64,000 nt of DNA from NCBI RefSeq assembly GCF_001570605.1, contig NZ_BBXG01000019.1, positions 106,835-170,834 of the forward strand, given 5' to 3'. The position numbers were made by a program, and so were the translations under genes. The notes below the pieces were generated by a model, which had not been told where the DNA came from, ran no database searches, and saw only the letters and a list, made by a program, of their open reading frames with translations. Origin of the DNA: Herbidospora cretacea. GTDB taxonomy: Bacteria; Actinomycetota; Actinomycetes; Streptosporangiales; Streptosporangiaceae. This document shows, one piece after another, positions 60,152 through 64,000 of this stretch. Position 1 is the first letter of the stretch; each line of letters opens with the position of its first letter.

Positions 60152-60997
60152 CTAGGAATCCTGCCTGGTCGCGAGCCACCTCTCGTGGCTCTCCGCCAGC
60201 TTCGGCCACAGGATCGAGCGTTCGCCGGCCGTCGGGTGGAGGTTGAAGACGTCGGCCAGGGCGGCGAAATAGTCGGTCTCCCGGTCGAGCGTGGTCGACG
60301 TCGAGTCGTGGCCGGTCCGGGTCAGCACCAGCCCCCGCACCGCGTCGACCCCCGTCGCGTCGCGCCGCTGGATCGACAGGACGCGCACGAACCCCGACTC
60401 CGGCGACGTCGACAGCCGGACGTGCTCCGACTCGAACGCCGACATCTCCGTCGGCGCCTTGCGGAAGTCCATCCCGGTGAAGCTGCCGCGCGGGTCGTGG
60501 TCGAACCGCCACCCGCCGGGCTCCGCCTCGGACGGCCGCAGCCGGTAGGTGAACGGCCCCTGGTCGTAGACCCCCTCGATGAGGGGGATCGGCGAGTGGA
60601 TCGCGTCGCCGAGACCGGCGTCGACCAGCCACTCACCGGAGGGGTTCTCGTCGGTCGGCAGCCCGGCGACGGTCAGCACGAGGTGGTTTCCGCGCGCCCC
60701 GGCGGGGTCGGACGGCGAGCCCTGCACGCCGCCGAAATGCCGGGTCACCGAATAGCCCAGCGCCGACAGCAGCTCGGAGAGCGCGCCGTTCAGATGGAAG
60801 CAGTAGCCGCCCCGCCCGGCGATGATCCGGGCGGCCGATTCGGCCGGGTCCACGCTCGTGGGCCGTCCCAGCCAGATGGGCAGCGTCTCGTAGGGGACGC
60901 GCTCCACATGTGCCCGCTGCAGCGCGGTAAGCGCGTCTGCGCTCGGCTCTCCGGAGGGGAGCCGGAGCCGTCGGAGATACCCGTCAACGTCGATCAC
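60152..60997 (-). CDS. Arylamine N-acetyltransferase
   Basis: The 281-residue protein has the NAT triad: Cys in RGGYCFHLN, His in GNHLVL and Asp in LVDAGLGD. The start MIDVDGYLRRL is typical. It moves the acetyl group of acetyl-CoA to arylamines or hydrazines. It is convergent with the HDAC-like gene and divergent from the response-regulator gene. Oddly, it stands next to a deacetylase gene of the opposite reaction type. Confidence 0.92.
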   Translation of the reverse strand: MIDVDGYLRRLRLPSGEPSADALTALQRAHVERVPYETLPIWLGRPTSVDPAESAARIIAGRGGYCFHLNGALSELLSALGYSVTRHFGGVQGSPSDPAGARGNHLVLTVAGLPTDENPSGEWLVDAGLGDAIHSPIPLIEGVYDQGPFTYRLRPSEAEPGGWRFDHDPRGSFTGMDFRKAPTEMSAFESEHVRLSTSPESGFVRVLSIQRRDATGVDAVRGLVLTRTGHDSTSTTLDRETDYFAALADVFNLHPTAGERSILWPKLAESHERWLATRQDS

Positions 60998-61059
60998 GAC
61001 CCCACGCTAGACCCCGCCACCGACAGAATCGCCTGCACGAAAGCTCCACAAAAAGCCAC

Positions 61060-61088
61060 GATTGGTCTGCACGTCCCCCCTCTACGCT
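61060..61088 (+). promoter_or_regulatory. Probable leaderless promoter of the two-component operon
   Basis: GATTGG (61060-61065) and TACGCT (61083-61088) with a 17-bp spacer end six bases before ATG 61095, where no ribosome site is present. Confidence 0.45.
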
Positions 61089-61094
61089 GCCCTC

Positions 61095-61784
61095 ATGGCT
61101 TATCCCCAGCAGCGCCGGGTGCTGGTCGTCGAGGACGACGACACCATCGCGCGAGCGGTCGCGACCCGGTTGACGGCGGAAGGGTTCGACGTCCGCGTCG
61201 CCGGTGACGGCGAGGGGGCGCTGCTCGCGTACGCCCGCTTCGAACCTGACCTGGTGGTGCTCGACCGGCTTCTGCCGGGACTGGACGGGCTGGAGGTGTG
61301 CCGGCGGATCCAGGCCGCCCGGCCGGTCCCGGTCCTCATGCTCACCGCGCTCGGCGAGGAGACCGACGTGCTGGTCGGGCTCGGGGTCGGGGCCGACGAC
61401 TACATCACCAAGCCGTTCAGCATGCGGGAGCTGGTGGCGCGGATCCACGCGCTGCTGCGGCGGGTCGACCGGGCGGTGCAGCTCGCGGCCGAGGAGACGG
61501 TGCTGCGGGTCGGGGAGATCGAGATCAACCTGGCCGAGCGGCGGGTGTTCGTGCGCGGGGCCGAGGCGCAGCTCACCCGGACCGAGTTCGACCTGCTCAG
61601 GCGGCTCGCCGAGCGGCCCGGCCAGGTCTACGAGCGGGAGCGGCTGCTCGCCGACATCTGGGGGTTCTCCGAGGCGGCGGCGACCCGGACCGTCGACAGT
61701 CACGTGCGGGCGCTGCGGCGCAAGCTCGGGTCGGAAGTGGTGCGGACCGTCCACGGCGTCGGGTACGCCCTGGTGCGCCCATGA
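61095..61784 (+). CDS. OmpR-family response regulator
   Basis: The 229-residue protein has a receiver domain (VLVVEDDDT, phosphorylated Asp in LVVLDRLLPG, Thr in MLTALGEE, Lys in ITKPFSMREL) and a winged-helix C-terminus (LTRTEFDLLRRLAERPGQVY, DSHVRALRRKLGSEVV, VHGVGYALV). ATG 61095 is preferred over an upstream GTG because the family starts here. It overlaps the kinase gene by 4 nt (ATGA). Confidence 0.93.
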   Translation: MAYPQQRRVLVVEDDDTIARAVATRLTAEGFDVRVAGDGEGALLAYARFEPDLVVLDRLLPGLDGLEVCRRIQAARPVPVLMLTALGEETDVLVGLGVGADDYITKPFSMRELVARIHALLRRVDRAVQLAAEETVLRVGEIEINLAERRVFVRGAEAQLTRTEFDLLRRLAERPGQVYERERLLADIWGFSEAAATRTVDSHVRALRRKLGSEVVRTVHGVGYALVRP

Positions 61785-64000
61785 GGCCGCTCGACTTCCT
61801 CGGCCGGATCAAGGTCAAGCTCGGGATCGTCATCGTCGGGGCCGTGGTGACGGCGTTCGTCGTCAACGAGGTGGGGATCGCCGGGGGCGTCTCCGCCGAG
61901 CTGCGGATCGCCTTCGCCGTGTTCCTGGCGCTCATCCTCGTGCAGGTGCTGGCCCGGGGGATGATCAAACCCCTGCGGGAGATGGCCGCCGCCGCGCAGA
62001 CCATCGCCAAGGGTTCGTACGGCCTGCGGGTCACCGCGACCAGCCGCGACGAGGTGGGCGAGCTGGCCAGGGCCTTCAACGCGATGGCCGCCGACCTGGG
62101 GGAGGTCGACCGGCAGCGCCGGGAGCTGGTGGCCAACGTGAGCCACGAGCTGCGGACCCCCATCACCGGCGTGCAGGCGGTGCTGGAGAACGTCGTCGAC
62201 GGCGTCTCCCCGCCGGAACCGGAGATCCTCGGCACCGCCCTGGCGCAGACCCAGCGCCTGGGCCGTCTCGTGGCCCAGCTCCTCGACCTGTCCCGGCTGG
62301 ACTCGGGGGCCCGGCCGATCGAGGCCGAGGAGTTCGACCTGGCCGACCTCGGCGGCCAGGCCGTCCGCGAGGCGTCGCTGGCCCGCGACGACGTGACCGT
62401 CGCGTGCGAGGTCGAACCCGGCCGCCACCTGACGTCGGCCGACCCCGTCCTGCTCGCGCAGGTCCTGGCCAACCTGCTGGACAACGCCGTCCGGCACAGC
62501 CCACCCGGCGGGACCGTCACCCTCACCTCCCGGACCTCCCCCGACGGCACCCTCGCCGTCGAGGTCGCCGACGAGGGCCCCGGCATTCCCGCCGACGACC
62601 GCCAGCGCGTCTTCGAACGCTTCTCCCGCCTGGACGCGGGCCGCGCCGCCGACGCCGGAGGAGCGGGCCTCGGCCTGGCCATCGCCAAGGAGATCGCCGA
62701 ACTCCACGGGGGCACCCTCACGGTCGCGGACGGCCCTGGCTGCCACATGCTCCTCACCCTCCCGAAGGCGGTCCGCGAACCGTCGGGCCGCACCCTCGCG
62801 GCGGGCCGGACCTCAGGACGACGGGTCCACGCCCGCCTCCCCATGGAGCCTGCGGTGAGCCGACCAGGAACCGATACGGAGGCCGGTTCCAGGAAAAATC
62901 CGGACCTGAGCAGGCTGGCCGCCCCCATCCGGCCGAACGGCCCCACCCCCACACCGGCCAAGGTCGCGGCCATGACCTCAAGCCACGAGACCAGGCCGGT
63001 TACGGCTGTGGCCTTGACCTCAAGCCACGAGGGCTCACCCGTCAGGGGAACGGACTCGGCTTCAGGCCACGAGACCACGCCGGTTACGGCTGTGGCCTTG
63101 ACCTCCGGTCCCGAGGGCTCGCCCGCCAGGGGAGTGGGCTCGGCCTCAAGCCACGAGACGACGCCGGTTACGGCTGTGGCCATGACCTCAAGCCACGAGG
63201 GCTTCCCCGCCAGGGGAGCGGGCTCGGCCTCAGGCCACGAGGCCTTCCCGGTCAGGGCGGGGGCCTTGACTCCAGGCCATGAGGGCTCGCCCGTCAGAGA
63301 TGTGGCCTTGACCTCCGACCATGAGACATCGCAGGTCAGCGCATATGACCAGACGGCCGAGGCGGCAGCGGGATCGGCCGGGGAACCGGCTTCGGGCACA
63401 GCCGATTCGGCCACGGCGGAAGTGGCGGCCGCGTCGGATTCATCCACGGGATCGCGTCAGGTGCCGGCATCGCTGGTGGCGCGGGGTGCCGCCGCGCTGC
63501 CGGATGCGCGAATGGCCTCAGGGGGAGCTATGGCGGACTCGTCCACGATCCCGGGAACTGGGCCCGCCCCAGGCTCGCCGATGACCTCGGCCGGAGGTTC
63601 GTTCTCGGCGCCGGATTCGCTGACGAGGTCGGGACCCTCGAAAGCAACCGCCGGAGCTGCGGCGATGGCATCGACGGAAAGGCCGGGTCCACCCGCCGAG
63701 CATGCGGCGAGTGCACCGATGGGCTCGGCGGAAGGGCCAGGTTCACCCGCACAGGTCCGGGATCCAAAGGTGACGGCCGAGCATGCGGCGACTTCGACGT
63801 CGGCAGCGGCGGAAGGGCCCAGTTCACCCGAACGGGTGCCGACTTCGCCGGCTGGGTGGGTCGGAAGAGCCGTTTCGCCCGGCCACCCGCCGGCCGCCTC
63901 GGACATTCCGGGTGCGCCGACCCTTCCCGTCCCGCTCGGCAGAACGTCGCCCGGGGGCCCGCCGCGTCCCCCCGGCCCGCCCACCCACCTCGACGAACCC
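61781..64000 (+). CDS. Sensor histidine kinase with long repetitive C-terminal tail (partial)
   Basis: The frame is open from ATG 61781 to the window end, at least 740 residues. Residues 1-60 hold two membrane helices (IVIVGAVVTAFVVNEVGI, ELRIAFAVFLALILVQVLA) with almost no external loop. A HAMP-like part is followed by the phosphorylation box NVSHELRTP (His122), NLLDNAVRHSP, VADEGPGIP and GAGLGLAIAKEI. The ATPase ends near residue 330. The rest, over 400 residues, is Ala/Ser/Thr/Pro/Glu-rich and includes 14/28-residue tandem repeats (about 392-517). Such a tail is foreign to EnvZ-type kinases; what follows it lies outside the window. Confidence 0.85.
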   Translation, partial: MRPLDFLGRIKVKLGIVIVGAVVTAFVVNEVGIAGGVSAELRIAFAVFLALILVQVLARGMIKPLREMAAAAQTIAKGSYGLRVTATSRDEVGELARAFNAMAADLGEVDRQRRELVANVSHELRTPITGVQAVLENVVDGVSPPEPEILGTALAQTQRLGRLVAQLLDLSRLDSGARPIEAEEFDLADLGGQAVREASLARDDVTVACEVEPGRHLTSADPVLLAQVLANLLDNAVRHSPPGGTVTLTSRTSPDGTLAVEVADEGPGIPADDRQRVFERFSRLDAGRAADAGGAGLGLAIAKEIAELHGGTLTVADGPGCHMLLTLPKAVREPSGRTLAAGRTSGRRVHARLPMEPAVSRPGTDTEAGSRKNPDLSRLAAPIRPNGPTPTPAKVAAMTSSHETRPVTAVALTSSHEGSPVRGTDSASGHETTPVTAVALTSGPEGSPARGVGSASSHETTPVTAVAMTSSHEGFPARGAGSASGHEAFPVRAGALTPGHEGSPVRDVALTSDHETSQVSAYDQTAEAAAGSAGEPASGTADSATAEVAAASDSSTGSRQVPASLVARGAAALPDARMASGGAMADSSTIPGTGPAPGSPMTSAGGSFSAPDSLTRSGPSKATAGAAAMASTERPGPPAEHAASAPMGSAEGPGSPAQVRDPKVTAEHAATSTSAAAEGPSSPERVPTSPAGWVGRAVSPGHPPAASDIPGAPTLPVPLGRTSPGGPPRPPGPPTHLDEP
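62954..63331 (+). repeat. Tandem 84-bp repeats inside the kinase gene
   Basis: A half unit at 62954 is followed by four copies starting at 62996, 63080, 63164 and 63248, exactly 84 bp apart. Each holds two related 42-bp halves (TSSHEGSPVRG and SASGHETTPVTAV types). The units keep the reading frame (28 residues, two of 14). Confidence 0.85.

Noticed and set aside
62954..63331. CRISPR-like array
   Set aside because: The 84-bp units are contiguous, keep the reading frame and have no unique spacers.
61597..63447. A 616-codon minus-strand frame opposite the kinase gene
   Set aside because: It mirrors the two-component genes; the kinase motifs are on the plus strand and the minus product shows no domain.

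Overview
The window is high-GC DNA from a filamentous actinomycete, most likely of the order Streptosporangiales (inference). The pointers are several leaderless promoters of actinobacterial type, a DUF574-type SAM methyltransferase, an F420-type LLM oxidoreductase, tRNA genes without an encoded CCA, an actinobacterial tmRNA tag ending in ALAA, and a mycolic-actinomycete-like sterol catabolism gene set. Almost all of it is chromosomal metabolic DNA. I see no transposase, integrase, CRISPR array, PKS or NRPS.

Layout. 2-511: end of a penicillin-binding protein. 599-985: tmRNA gene (ssrA). 986-1250: strong hairpin and GC-rich palindromic filler. 1371-4413: a small lower-GC accessory block with a Schlafen/AlbA_2 ATP-binding protein translationally coupled to a ParA ATPase, then a DUF6461-like protein; its place at the 3' end of tmRNA suggests an acquired cargo. 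4695-7059: secreted propeller-like protein, membrane-anchored protein, alpha/beta hydrolase. 7199-7718: six minus-strand tRNA genes, three of them atypical. 7760-15371: an unannotated 33-residue ORF with terminator, a MerR/SDR pair, DUF899, amidohydrolase, methyltransferase, adenosine or aminodeoxyfutalosine deaminase, HtrA-like protease and a membrane protein.

15430-25724 is a sterol side-chain catabolism cluster: fused acyl-CoA dehydrogenase, IpdC-like flavin reductase, EchA19-like hydratase, two acyl-CoA synthetases (one FadD19-like), a DUF35 zinc-ribbon protein and two thiolase-fold Ltp4/Ltp3-like proteins that lack thiolase residues. A perfect match to the published KstR2 consensus lies in the divergent echA/fadD promoter. 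Order and content match the fadD19-echA19-Rv3521-ltp4-ltp3 region of Mycobacterium tuberculosis, which suggests a module for C24-branched (plant) sterols.

25714-41389: DHFR-like protein, LysE exporter, LysR/PLP dehydratase pair, a VWA/substrate-binding fusion with a membrane partner, M20 dipeptidase, an omega-aminotransferase plus alanine dehydrogenase pair, a Sel1-repeat protein, a SafE-cupredoxin fusion, a NarL-type two-component system and gamma-glutamyltransferase. 41454-50386: small membrane proteins, SURF1, an LLM oxidoreductase, carotenoid oxygenase with a divergent tandem-HxlR regulator, hemerythrin, a CoA ligase and an XRE-cupin/BenE pair. 50335-60097: an S9 peptidase, and divergent from it a seven-gene overlapping operon (peptide ABC transporter with a C-terminally anchored binding protein, M20 peptidase, HDAC-family deacetylase). 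60152-64000: arylamine N-acetyltransferase and an OmpR-type two-component system whose kinase carries a long tandem-repeat C-terminal tail running off the window.
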